From assembly GCA_034509755.1 (NCBI GenBank), contig CM067539.1, forward strand, positions 57,608,513-57,672,512: a DNA stretch of 64,000 bases, given 5' to 3'. The DNA comes from Anisodus tanguticus. Its lineage: Eukaryota > Streptophyta > Magnoliopsida > Solanales > Solanaceae. The notes under the pieces are model-generated. The model was given only the letters and a program-made list of their open reading frames with translations. It was not told the origin of the DNA and made no database searches. Every line of letters begins with the position of its first letter. The stretch's first letter is position 1. The position numbers and the translations under genes are program-made. Shown piece after piece: positions 24,233-35,280 of this stretch.

Positions 24233-25650
24233 ATAATAATATACTTCTACTGCTACTAATTTAGTAAATTATACACTAGAATAAGTTATTTTTTGAGATA
24301 TAGAAAAAAATATATACTATATCAATTATCTTTTATATTGATATAGAAAAAAGAAATGAGAAAAGAAAAATAAAGGAGAAGATACATAAAATTAGATTAT
24401 GAAAAAAAATTTGAAAAAAATGAAATTAGAATAACAGAAAAAGTGAATAAAAATCACCAAAAAATAAAAAAAGAAGAATAAAGAATAAGAGAAAAAAAAG
24501 CGAATGAAATTAAATTATGAAGAAAAAAAGAAATAAAAAAGAGCAAAAAAGTGAATGAAATCATATTATGGAGAAAAAAATTAAATGAAATAAAAAAAGA
24601 ACAAGAAATAAATAAAAAAGAAACAAAAGAAGCTAGAACTAAATATGAAATTAGATTATGGTGAAAAAAGAAAATAAAGAATATTATGATTTTAAAAAAA
24701 TGAAACAAAAAAGGATTAAAAAGAAAAAAATGAGAGAAAATAGGAAAAAGAAGTAGAGACATAAAAAAGAATGAAAGAAAAAAGAGACAATTACATATAA
24801 AAGCTATAATAGATACTAAGAGTAAATAATTTTGAGCGTATGAAAGTAAATTAGGCATGAAAGGATAATTATTTTGTGTTTAGTAGGCATGAGTGTTTTT
24901 TCCCTATTTTTTTTTTTACACAATAGCCAAGTGCAAAAACAATTACCTTCTTCCTCACCATTCCTTTACACCATGTACTAGTACCACCGCACTAACATCA
25001 CCTTTAACACTACCTCCACATTCAACCATTGAGACACTATATCACAACCCCATGGAAATCACTTAATTTGGAAGAAGACCCTGAAATCCATCATTGTTGA
25101 GCTTCAAGTTCTCAAATTTAAAAATCAAAATCTGATAAGAATTTGAGGAGGTGCAGTTGAAATTTGGAGCTAGTGCATAGAAGAAGATGTGGCGAAGCAC
25201 GACGTATGTTTGTGTATATCTTCACCTGTATATTTTTGTATATCTTCCCCATAAATTTCTGTATTTCCTGTATATCATGTATATATATGATAAATTTGCA
25301 TGTTTAATATAGTGATATACCTGATATGCATGTGATATACATTGTCGAAGTGAACCAGCCTAAAATAACAACCGCTTTAGGAATTTAAGACAAAAGTTAG
25401 TACTATGTTTTTCCAACTATATCCTTCTATTAAAGAACTACTTCTTCTTATAGTGCTCAATTCTCAAGAAATATTTAATAAATATGGATAACTTAGTAAA
25501 CTATATCTTGTATTAGGAGTATTAAGAAAATATAAAAACAAAGGATAGTGGCGCACACCAATATCTTTTTAGCCTTTCTGGTACTGTTTTAGTTTCTTTA
25601 TACCGTGTGTTGTCATATTTTTCTTGCAAACAAGCTTCGATTTCTTTTCT
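24233..25650. other. Intergenic, with a long purine-rich tract
   Basis: From about 24340 to 24800 the plus strand is nearly all A and G with scattered T, giving long low-complexity frames on either strand that I do not call genes. The remainder is AT-rich with runs of TGTATAT near 25200-25330. No gene is supported. Confidence 0.6.
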
Positions 25651-25742
25651 TTTGAGCAGAGGATTAACGGGAAACCGTCTCTCTACTCCTACAAAGGTAA
25701 AAGTAAGGTCTGCGTATATTTTACCCTCCCAAAATTCCACTC
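25651..25742 (-). mobile_element. CAA-headed SINE fragment, minus strand
   Basis: It matches, in reverse, the body of the SINE family at 26953 and 40651: GGAAACCGTCTCTCTACTCC and GGTCTGCGTATATTTTACCC correspond to the family's GTAGAGAGGTTG and GGGTAGAGTGTACGCAGACC blocks. Confidence 0.65.
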
Positions 25743-26110
25743 ATAAAAAAATTATTGTAGTTTATGTTTAAAAACTAGAAATTATCACACAAAATTATGT
25801 TAATTGGGACAAGGAATGAAATGGAAAACAAATAGGAAAAGAAATACAAAGAAAGTTCTTGAGAGGAACAGAGGAAGAAAGTACTGCCTAGCTCCTTTCA
25901 TTGGAAAATAATATTAAGAAAAATATAAAAACAAAGGACAGTGGCGAACACCAATTCCCAGTCCAAATAATAATAAAAGCACCACGTAGACAAAAATCAT
26001 TGTTGAGTTCTCCCGCATTGGTGTAGATAAGTGATCATTGGTTTGTGCAATACTTCTCCCTTTGTGCTAAATTTTGAGATTGAGTTAGTCCCAAGATCCA
26101 TTCTTTACAA

Positions 26111-26359
26111 TTTTCTCTATCTCATATTATTTATCCACTTTTTTTTTTACACGTTCCTAAAAATTTATAAATAAAAAATGTATTTTTACTATTTTATCTT
26201 TATCTCTCAATTAGTTACACTTTAATTAATATTAATTATTTTCAAAAATACTTGATATTAAAGATAAAATGAAAAAGATTTAATAATTATATCTTAATTT
26301 TATAAATTAATAAATAATTTGAGACATATACGTGAACAAATAATATGGGACGGAGGCAG
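26111..26359. mobile_element. Stowaway-like MITE, about 249 bp
   Basis: The right end, read on the other strand, is CTGCCTCCGTCCCATATTAT. The left end, TTTTCTCTATCTCATATTAT, is its degenerate inverted repeat. A TA follows the right end. It lies about 60 bp upstream of the LITAF gene's TATA box. Confidence 0.75.
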
Positions 26360-26416
26360 TAAATAATACTAGTCGGAGTCAAAGTCAATATTTTCTAGAA
26401 ACCAGAATTCTATCCC

Positions 26417-26426
26417 TATAAAAATA
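26417..26426 (+). promoter_or_regulatory. TATA box of the LITAF gene
   Basis: TATAAAAATA lies 128 bp upstream of the start codon at 26554. The leader that follows contains a run of CAAAAC-type repeats (26463-26505), common in plant 5' untranslated regions. No other TATA-like site is better placed. Confidence 0.6.
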
Positions 26427-26553
26427 CAATTCTACAAACCGCGTAGTACGCAAGATAAATAAGCCAAAACCAAAATCAAAACCAAAACCAAAACAAAACA
26501 AACCTAAATTCTATTCATTCATCGCATAATAACAATCAAATCGATAATCGGAG

Positions 26554-29500
26554 ATGTCGAAATATGAGGAACCAGTGGTCGGAATCCCATACAATCCAAC
26601 ATACCAGGCTCCGATACACCAGCAAATCCCATACAATGCAGCAAATCAGGCTCCAATGCACCCGCAGCAATATTATGTGGGTGAGAACCCTTATCAAGCA
26701 GGTATGGTCCCACCAAATGCTATATATGGAGATCCAAAAGGAATTCCGATACATCAAACTATTTACAGAGATACCCCTGCTCCTTTTAATTGCCTTCACT
26801 GTGGTAATACTGGTCTTACCCTCGTCAAGTAATTCTTCTCTTCCCTTCTCCTTTTTTTTTTTTTAAACCTCTTTACTTTATTATAATTGCAACTTTTGTC
26901 CTCTGTTATTTGTAATTTTTTGTTTTAATCCGTTGATATTTGACTAAATAATTAACAACAACAACTTACCCGATGTAGTATTTCCACAGGTGGGGTTTGG
27001 GGATGGGGAGGGTAGAGTGTACGAGACTTACCCTATTTTGTGGAGATAGAGAGATCTCGGCGCAAGTGAAACAAAACAAGGCAGTTTGAAAAAGACAATA
27101 CAGAAATAAACAAGACATACTAAATAATAGAGAAAGTGTAACATAGCATTAAGTGCAAAATAATGCGATAACGGAATCACAAGAGACAACAGGTACTAAC
27201 AGAAATATAAGGACTTACACTATGAGAGTAGTGCTAATATTATCTACCCACCAAGCCTATCTCGCAGAACGCTCACCATCTTCTGACCTTCTACCCTAAT
27301 GCGACCTCCATATCTCCTATCTAAAACCATGTACTTTTGGTCAGAAAATTTGATACTGTTCCCAGTAGACCCTCGGCACAAGGACAAGTAACTCAAAACA
27401 GTGAAAAAGTCATGGCAAAATACTAAAAAGCATGATAAAACTGTTCGAAATATTATCTTCAAAATATGATGTAAAAATAGGAGCTTAGTGCAGAATGAGT
27501 AATTACAGGGTTTAGCAGTTAATCCATTATATATGCGAGTATCAGAACTGATTCTGCACATTAGGAAAAATATGCTTAACTGATATCACAAGGACCAACA
27601 TCACGATTTGACAGTAACCGAGGGAGAGGGAGTAAAAGTGAAGTCTTTCTTTTGTTTGTTTTCAACTTGTAAGCAATTTTATTGCTGAATATACGGTATG
27701 ATCGTTTGGTGATGTTTTCTCAGTGAAAACTAATTTATCTTACCTTTATCAATGAATTTATCCATATTTCAAATGGAGCGGAATGGATATAAGGATGCAT
27801 ATATAGCCAACCAAACTAAAATAGAAAAATGTAGTTGACTCAAACTAGTTTGGAATTGAGTTTTAAGAATTGGAGTGGACCTTTATGGAAGTCTAATATC
27901 CTAATGAGGGCTCTTTATATTTCTAGCACTTCCAACTAGAATCACGTTCTCGAACTAATGAAACACCAAGGTGGGTACAGAGTATTTATGGATTAGTTTG
28001 GCATTTTATCTGTAGAAATATTGATATAGCAGTTCATTAATTACCTGCTAAGGTAAAAAAGAATATATCGGTTATATACTTTTGTTGGTGGTTCAGTTAA
28101 GCTGCAATATCCTCTGCTAGTTATCTTCGATTGAAATGCTTCTAACTTCATTGCTTTAAGGATATTTGCCAGCTTATTGATGTACCAAAAAAAAGTTAAA
28201 CCTCCCAAAACAATAAAAACTACGCCTCGGTCCCAAACAAGTTGGTCTCAGCAATGAGTTAAACCTCCCAAACCTAGAAAAAAGAAAAGAAAAAAAGGTC
28301 TCAGCAATGAGTTAAACTTCTGCAGTTGGTGACACCGCCTTATCAAAATCCCTTTCATATGAGATATGGAAATATTTGAGTAAATAGTATTCATTGCTTC
28401 CAAAGTTTTGAGTATCGAATCCATTTCTGAACTTGGTTTACAGTCTAGTTTATTCCAGAATTAAGTGTATCAGTGATCCTTTTGGTAGGTACTTGAACAA
28501 AAGTTTCAGCCCACTTATGATGTTAAGCATAAATAAGAAATTTTGAATTTCTTCCAAATTCGAGGTCTTGAGGACAATTAACAAGCAGTCAGCCCCCTTT
28601 TTCTTTGCCTCTGAAGCAAAACACAAACATTCTCCTGATCCCTTCACTGGCTAATGGCGACTACCGCTACCCAAAATAAAAGGGTCTCTTGTGGTCTTAA
28701 AGATGCTAAAAACCTTGGTGAGAGAGTCACCTGGTATCTACCTGGTGTAAGACCTTAGTCCAGGTCTGAAAGGATCGTTATTTAGAAAATAATAAAGAAT
28801 AGAACAAAACAAAAGAAATCTTCAACCAGGGTGGATCAACAGTACTATTCATAAATAGGGATTTTAATCCGATCCATATTCCGACAGTTATACATACCTC
28901 AATACGAAAAACGGCCCATGAAAACGCCTTATGCCAAACTACGGCGACGGCTGAAAGGGCACTCCGTACGACAAGAGCATAATTGCCATAATACTTCGGA
29001 ACCTATGGTGATATGTACCACTATCCTTACTGGAACTTTACCGAAGAATTCTATTTCATTCTATCCTTTTTTTTTTTAATTAAACCATACCATCGCATAG
29101 CATCTCAGACAGTATAGGCTTATTAGCCTATCATACAAAATAAAAATAACAAAAGAGGAGGAGGGAGAATAGTACCTAAGTTGTGTCCAAGAGAGAATGT
29201 TTACAATGAAGGTGCTCGATGGAATAGTCGATGTGCACTCAAGCTGCTTCTGAGACCACCATTTTAAATAAACAAAAAGATGCTAAAGAAACGGACTGTT
29301 GCAATGCACCTTAGACAGAGACATTGACGTTTTACTCTGCTGGTTGTTTCCACAATAGATTACCTTTCTCATAAGAATTGTCTACACTATAGGAATTCTA
29401 AGAATTGCCAGTTAGGGGGAAAAAGAAAACTGATTTCCATTTTACCCGCAAGGGTGGCTCAATTGGTTGAGCATGGGGCTTCTATAATGGAGGTCTCAGG

Positions 29501-31224
29501 TTCGAAACCCCCCGCCTACGACAACAAAGGATTTTCCTTCTGGGCCGAGCTCGTCGCACGGGGCTTGCCCAGTGCGGGTTATCTCTCCTGTGTGGTTTGC
29601 GAGCTATTGCACAGGAGCGGGGTTTACCTGTGCGCACCCAAAGGGTAGCAGCTGTGGGTTCCCCTTGTCATCAAGAAAACTGATTTCCATTTTCCAATCT
29701 CAGTGGCTGGACATTATAATGACAGGCCGATACAGAAAATTTGCATGGCCAAAGTCCATGAGATTCAATAGTTAGAAGCCCAAACTTAAATATTACAAAA
29801 GGTAGACTACCTATATGACAATCCAAAACATGCTTTAGCATGATTTTTTTCGTGGACTGTGTAACTGACCAAGTTTAACGTGTAAGGAGCAGAGATAGAT
29901 GGTGGTACATATACATACATACATATATCTATATATAAAATTAATATGTTGTGCATATGTATTTATATGTGTTGCAGCCATGGGTTGATTCAGCTAAATT
30001 GGCATGCAGTTGCATATCGCTTGCAGCAAAAGGGATATTGTCGAGTTCAAAGGGGAGTTCCTGGGTGCTGATGTCACATCTTCTCTCCTCTATCTTCCTC
30101 CATTTATGCCTAGGGTCATCTTCCCTCTTTACTCAAAAACACAAATTCGTGATGATCCTTGCACGAAAAACATTATTTCTATATTTTGTTGATTAGCTTC
30201 CTAGTCGATGTTGGTTAAACTTGAAAGGGGAATGACACTGAAAGGGATATACAATGTAGCCGACCTAGAAGAGGACCAAATTCTGAGTGAATTGTTGAAG
30301 ATGGGATTAAGAACATGGGATACAACTTTTAGACACTAACCAGATTGTCAGTCCATCTTTAGGGGCTATAATCTGTTATAATCTAGTGTATCGGGCAAAT
30401 GGATCATATGTCTCATTGAGGAGGGTGGGTAACATCATTACCCAAGAAGGGAGTATTTCCTGTTTGGTTTTTCGCTCAATGACACAAAGGAAACTTAGAA
30501 ATCTAGGTTGATTTTGTTAGCACTCGAGCAGCAGTTGAACTTGTAAATGCAATTCGAATTTCTCGTTTCTTCGAATGTTTTGAGGCAATACCTGAAGTCA
30601 GCATTTGCAGTATGTGCCTTCTGGATCCATATTAATGTTCTTAATTTGCATTCGTGGAAACTGATCCAAAAAAAAGTTCCTTCGAGGCTTAAACGATGTT
30701 TCATTACAACAAATAACTTTGCTTTTGACTTCACCTGTCAGGTCTATCCAAAGTTTACATGTACTTACCTCTTTAACATCCATCATCTTTGAATTGCTGG
30801 GTTTTCTTACTATGGCCTTATTTTGAGCATGTGTTAGCCTACTTGTTTGTTGGTAATCTATTTTGTGGTGAAGTTCTGAATCCCTCCAATGCGTGTTCCA
30901 TTCAGATCAAAACCCAGTCCTGCAGCTTTTGTTGGTTGCATGATGCCATTTATGCTTGGAGTTTGCTTTCTCTGTCCATCAATGGATTGCCTCTGGCATA
31001 AGTATCATTATTGTCCAAGCTGCAATCAGAAGGTAACCGGCTTTTACTGATCTAACTCTATGTTCTGCACGTATTTCATAGAGCTTATGTCAATCTTTAG
31101 AATTTGATGGTTTGTTAAGTAAGCTTCCTTCCTTTTGTAGGTTGCTGATTTTGAGAAAACCGATATGTGTTTGGTTGTGGACCCTCCAAACTGGGAAGAA
31201 AAAAGTTTCGCCTTACCTGCATGA
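26554..31224 (+). CDS. GILP: LITAF-domain protein, GILP type (three exons)
   Basis: Three exons: 26554-26828, 30906-31032 and 31141-31224, giving 161 residues. Introns are GT...AG: GTAATT to TTCAG and GTAACC to TTGTAG. Phases agree: 275 nt, then 127 nt, then 84 nt ending in TGA. The N-terminal third is proline- and tyrosine-rich (NPYQAGMVPPNAIYGDPKG). The LITAF domain follows: CLHCGNTG gives the first zinc-binding CxxC, then a hydrophobic patch (FVGCMMPFMLGVCFLC), then HKYHYCPSCNQKVADFEKTD with the second pair. It ends SFALPA. These features match plant GSH-induced LITAF domain proteins, which act at the inner face of the plasma membrane and in Arabidopsis restrain hypersensitive cell death through LSD1. 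That role is known for the family and not shown here. All zinc ligands are present and no stop or frame break is seen, so the gene looks intact. Confidence 0.93.
26953..27068 (+). mobile_element. CAA-headed SINE copy in intron 1
   Basis: Begins with AACAACAACAACTTACCC and continues with GGGGAGGGTAGAGTGTACG and GTGGAGATAGAGAG, the hallmark blocks of a very common solanaceous SINE. Copies here also lie at 25651 (minus), 31568 (minus) and 40651 (plus). Confidence 0.75.
29444..29672 (+). mobile_element. TS-type tRNA-derived SINE, 229 bp
   Basis: Flanked by a perfect 21-bp target duplication (29423-29443 and 29673-29693, sharing ACTGATTTCCATTTT). It carries A-box GTGGCTCAATTGGTTGAGC and B-box AGGTTCGAAACCCC and ends near TTGTCATC, as in the tobacco TS family. 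The long intact duplication indicates recent insertion. Because it lies in the sense orientation in intron 1 it would be transcribed with the gene. Confidence 0.9.
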
Positions 31225-31567
31225 GGGCATGATCCTGGACTTGCCTCGTATAACCCCTTCTTTTTTTGTATTTTTGTGGATATGTATGTTTTTCGTGTTT
31301 GCTCGAGAGAATGGATGAACTATAATGCAGATTGATAATGGAAGAATATCAGTTCATTAACCAACATAGCTCCTTAGTCTGGGTACTGGTTGTTTAAGAA
31401 ATTATAGATTTTATGTTCTATTGTCGATGTGCTTTTGTGTACTCATATGAAGTTGCGGGTGTAAAGCAAAGAGAAAACAAGAACGTATTCTTTTCATGAT
31501 GATATAGTTCAGTGGATTGCTCTTTTGTGTACCTATGTAATGTCTATCTGACCGTTCTTCTTTTTCT
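31225..31567. other. Downstream of the LITAF gene
   Basis: Probably includes the 3' untranslated region. No clear polyadenylation signal stands out and no further coding sequence is seen. Confidence 0.4.
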
Positions 31568-31684
31568 TTGAGCCGAGGGTCTATCGGAAACAACTTTTCT
31601 ACTTTTACAAGGTATGGGTAACGACTACGTACACTCTACCCTCCCCAGATCTCACCTGATGGGATTATTTTGTTGTTCTTGTTG
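31568..31684 (-). mobile_element. CAA-headed SINE copy, minus strand
   Basis: Reads in reverse as GTTGTTCTTG (the CAA head), CACTCTACCCTCCCCAGATC and GAGCCGAGGGTCTATCGGAA, the family's three blocks. Nearly full length. Confidence 0.8.
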
Positions 31685-32845
31685 ACTATTCTTTAGTTAA
31701 TTCTCTTCTAATTTCCAATTAATTATGACTCAAAAAGAAAAAAGAGAACGAATTGGTGGGGATCTTTTTAGACTAATTAGGGGAGTAATGCATCATCAAT
31801 TCTTGTAAATTTTTCTCTAGGTAGAAAATTTATTAGCTGTTCCAGATCCTTCAATTAGTTTTGCATATTGCCTGAATATTATAGCTGTTGGCGTGAACTT
31901 TGTTCATGTGATACTGTGGTGAATATTTGAACATAGATGCAAGTAGTTAAATAAACGAGGGGCTTCAATTTAATGTTGTGGGTATAATAGTTTACATTTG
32001 GTATTGCTTTCACCACATGATGGGAAATATTCTAAAACGGATAAGTGTCAAAATGCCTCTTTAACTTATTGAAAATGACTTAAATTTGTCCTCCTTTCAC
32101 CTATTGAATGCTAATTTCCCTTAGTGTTAATTTTCAACCTAAAACTGCCCCTCCTTCCTTCTACTGAACCTCTAATTGCCATTAAATCAGTACTATTTTT
32201 AAATAGCAAGAAACCTAGGAAGTACTTATCGACTACCACCCAATACACATGCCATCTTAGTGAACTTCAATTTTTTTAAAGTGATAATTAGATACAAAAC
32301 CAAACCTAGGGCTTGAGTATGAGCCAAGGTTGAGCGCTAAGACAGAAAGAGAGCCGTAGAGATAGATAGAGTGAGGGAGAGATGATCGGATTACCTGGTG
32401 ACGGTGGCCGGTGATGGCATCGCCGATTATCGGATACTCACCAGTTCTGTTCTAGGTTTAAGAGGGAAATGAGAAAGAAATAGAAACACTTCACTTTTAA
32501 TTACTTTGGTTTACGCCCAAATCGACCAACTTTTTTTGGCTCTTCTCTTGAATTGCCCGCGAAAAGTTCTTATTTTCAGCTAATGTCTAATTGCCGCTAT
32601 TAATTTGAGTTCACGGAACAAATACCTATAGTTAACTGATGGCCACTAAATAACTGTCACTAAAGATGTTTTCTCTTGTAGGGTTTGAAGCTTATGAGTC
32701 CTGAATTTTAATTTCTTTAAGTTATTGGATTTTGAATTGGTAATCTGTACATATACAATGAACTTTTATGAAAAATACAAAATTCAAATTAAAGATATTA
32801 GATTCGGTTGTATCCCGTAGCGGATACGCGCTCTCTCTCTCTACT
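31685..32845. other. Intergenic sequence
   Basis: No gene is supported. 32040-32220 resembles the edge of a dispersed repeat, and a short CT run is at 32831-32842. I see nothing else I can name. Confidence 0.45.
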
Positions 32846-33256
32846 GATGGGGCGGACGGAGCTAGAAGCCGATGTATGGTCGGTCGAACACAATAACTTT
32901 AGTTCAAATCCTGTATTTGAAATGAGAAATTTACTATTTTCTTCGTCTCAATTTATGTAGCAACATTTGACTTGACACAGAGTTTAATAACGAAAGAAAT
33001 ACTTTTAAAATTTGTGGTTCAAAACAAATCTTAGATATCTGTGTGGCTATAAATTATTTCATAAAGTTAAATTATTTCTAAATATAGAAATGTGATATTC
33101 TTTTTTTGACAGACTAAAAAGGAAATGATACCATATAAATTTGGACATAGGGAGTAAATGTTTACAAAAATTAAATTTAGAACCCAATTACTACATTATG
33201 ATGTCGCTCTCCTAAAATTTAGAATCCATAAAGTTCAAGTCATGTCTCCATCCTTG
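32846..33256. mobile_element. Probable hAT-like MITE remnant
   Basis: The left edge GGGGCGGACGGAGCTAGAA and the right portion TTTAGAATCCATAAAGTTCA followed by CTCCATCC follow the pattern of solanaceous hAT MITEs. The target duplication is not visible. A Stowaway-like MITE interrupts it. Confidence 0.4.
32937..33154. mobile_element. Stowaway-like MITE, 218 bp
   Basis: Left end TTTTCTTCGTCTCAATTTAT and reverse right end CTCCCTATGTCCAAATTTAT are imperfect inverted repeats. TA flanks both sides (32935-32936 and 33155-33156). Confidence 0.75.
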
Positions 33257-33272
33257 TTTGAACAGGGATGAC

Positions 33273-34552
33273 TGTTATGTTTGCCATGAATTTCTTACCT
33301 CATTTAGATTCTACCATAATTATGTTTTATTTCAAAAAGATTATCTTGATGGAAAAAGTTTATGTGGTGGAAATGTTTTTTCTTCCATATTTGAAAAAAT
33401 CCTTTCTTGGAGGAAAAGTTTATGAGTTGTATAAATTGAAGATCCATCTCTCTAAAAAACAGTAGCATTCACAGTGTCATTAAAGTCTTATTTAAGGGGA
33501 TATTTTTCTCTCAATAGTTTTTATAGTTTCTTTTTTTTAAATTAAGTTTTTTAATATGTAGGTCACTTGATCAAATTATATTATGATATTATGAAATTTT
33601 AGTATTTTTTTTATTGTTTGATTTATCGTCTTTCAAGATTTACAATTATTAGTTTCTGCATGTCACTCTGTTATTTCGATCCCAACAAGTGTTATCAGAG
33701 CCAATGATTCAGCCACTGGTTTAAACGAAGTTGAAGACATGTTCAAGGTGGATTGGTTCAAGTTGCAACTACCTCGACGATAATAAAGTTTTTTGTCACA
33801 AATAAAGAGATATCTTGAGTACTACATGTGAGATAATTTTCAATCAAATTTTTAACAATCTTGCCGCTGCATATTTTTTAATACAAAATAATTTTTAACT
33901 CATTCTTACTTTAATGCATGAGCTTCAATTTTCAACCCTTGCTATTTAAACGATTGAGTTAATTTCAATTCATGTTCACTTTTAACGAATGAGCTCCAGT
34001 TTCAACCTAGGCTCACTTTTAAAGCACAAAGCTCAAATTTTCAACCATACATACTTTTAACAATGACAAGCAACAATGATGAATATTATATTAAGATGGT
34101 AAATCAATATTATTCTGCCAGAAAATTCATGCTAAAGAGAGATTTGTTAGGGTTTGCCTTGAATTTCTTACCTTATTTAGATTCTAACATAATTGTGTTT
34201 TATTTCAAAAAGGTTACCTTGATGGAAAATGTTTTCTTGGTGAAAAAGATCTCTTCCATATTTGAATAATCCTTCCTAAGAGGAAAAATTTCGGACTTCT
34301 ATAAATTGAAGACCCATCTCTCTCACAAAAACAAGTAGCATCCACAATGTAGTCATTAGAAAGTATTGTTTAGGGGGAGATTATTCTCTCAATCATTTTT
34401 ATAAATTTTTATATTAATTTTTCAACTATGTAGGTCACTTGTCAAATCATATTATCGCATTATGAATTTTTAGTATATTTTGTTTGTTGTATGATTTATC
34501 ATCTTTCAAAATTTATAATTATTAGCTTTCGCATTAAATTTTTATCCCAACA
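33273..34552 (+). mobile_element. Mini LTR element (non-autonomous), 1280 bp
   Basis: Two direct repeats, 33273-33687 and 34145-34552, start TGTTA and end CCCAACA. The internal part is only 457 bp. It begins with a tRNA-Met-type primer site TGTTATCAGAGCC (33690) and ends in the purine tract AAAGAGAGA (34134-34142). Flanks ATGAC and CTGAC are a 5-bp duplication with one change. There is no gag or pol. Each LTR has a TATAAATT about 155 bp after its start. It is longer than a classical TRIM, but the logic is the same: it must have been copied by another element's proteins. Confidence 0.88.
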
Positions 34553-34722
34553 CTGACAACGAGTCCCATTAAATTCATTACTTTTTCCTCAAACTATATA
34601 TACAAATTTAGAAAGTTAAGAGAATATACAATATTATGTATATAGGTGCTACTGTAAATTCTGTATTCGTCTTATATGTTACTCTTAAGAATGTTGAGAT
34701 TGACAATGGTGATATACTAATA

Positions 34723-35280
34723 TTATATTGAAGGGACACCTAGGTGCTGCTAACCTCTCTGGTACCTCAATTGGGAATGTTAAGCAATCTTCAATACTTG
34801 TAAGATTAGTGAATAGTTTTATTCTTTTTATGAATATTCCAAGAATCTTATTGAAGTTTGTGACTATCTGATAGATAGAACACACTTTTAATATTTGATT
34901 ATATTCTCAACACACCCCCTCACGTGCTGGCCTGATTTTTTTCATGGTCCAAGCACGTGAAAATTCTTTTTGAGAATGGATAGCGGTGAGGTTCGATCCC
35001 AGGACCTTTGGCCTGCTTTGATACCATATTGAAGTGTGTGACCACCTTTTAAATAGAACACACTTTTAATATTTGATTATATTCTCAACAAATCTAATTT
35101 CAGATGTAATTAAATCTTTTCTTGTTTAATGGGCAGGTATGTCTCAAGTAATTCAATTAGTGGAGATATCCCAAGCCAATTGGGGAACTTGACAAAGCTA
35201 GTGAGTTGGGATCTGGAAAATAACCAGCTGAATGGTCAAATTCCATTTTCTCTTGGCAATTTAAAATCCTTACGATGGAG
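34723..35280 (+). pseudogene. Fragment of an LRR gene (SERK/LRR1-like exons)
   Basis: The clearest part is a 144-nt exon, 35137-35280, between GGGCAG and GTAAGC. It encodes two leucine-rich repeats (SISGDIPSQLGNLTKLVS and NQLNGQIPFSLGNLKSL). A 144-nt, two-repeat exon with this phase is typical of plant SERK and small LRR1-type genes. Upstream, 34723-34798 reads HLGAANLSGTSIGN, like the preceding repeat of those genes, ending at GTAAG. That exon lacks residues and its phase does not fit. No kinase, signal peptide or other repeats are seen in the window, so I regard this as a gene relic. A 242-bp TRIM sits in the intervening intron. Confidence 0.6.
34849..35090 (-). mobile_element. Complete 242-bp TRIM element
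   Basis: Two 64-bp LTRs (34849-34912 and 35027-35090) flank a 114-bp centre, and the whole is bounded by a perfect AATCT duplication (34844-34848 and 35091-35095). On the minus strand each LTR starts TGTTGAGAATATAATC and ends CTTCAATA. The 5' LTR is followed at once by TGGTATCAAAGC, a tRNA-Met primer site, and the 3' LTR is preceded by GAGGGGGTG, a polypurine tract. It therefore has every signal for reverse transcription in 242 bp and no coding capacity. Confidence 0.92.

Larger units (their letters stand above)
26829..30905 (+). other. 4.1-kb first intron of the LITAF gene
   Basis: Runs from GTAATT to TTCAG. It holds a CAA-headed SINE (26953-27068), a stretch with SINE-like CAGTAGACCCTCGGCACAAG at 27362, a 24-bp direct repeat (GGTCTCAGCAATGAGTTAAA at about 28240 and 28297), and the TS-type SINE (29444-29672). 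I do not recognise 28660-29060 or 30000-30500. The latter has a 62-codon open stretch, but no exon can be argued. Confidence 0.85.

Noticed and set aside
24454..24858. 134-codon phenylalanine/leucine/serine-rich membrane-like frame on minus
   Set aside because: It is the complement of a low-complexity purine tract; no signals of a gene, and composition alone explains the hydrophobicity.
29454..29648. tRNA gene suggested by A- and B-box sequences
   Set aside because: The downstream half does not form a tRNA and the segment is bounded by a 21-bp duplication, so it is a SINE. The open frame over it is incidental.
30004..30192. 62-codon frame in intron 1 of the LITAF gene
   Set aside because: Exons 1 and 2 join in phase without it and the peptide does not belong to the LITAF family. 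I could not link it to any known protein.
33690..33702. Autonomous retroelement starting at the primer site
   Set aside because: The second LTR follows after only 457 bp with no coding domain, so the element is non-autonomous.
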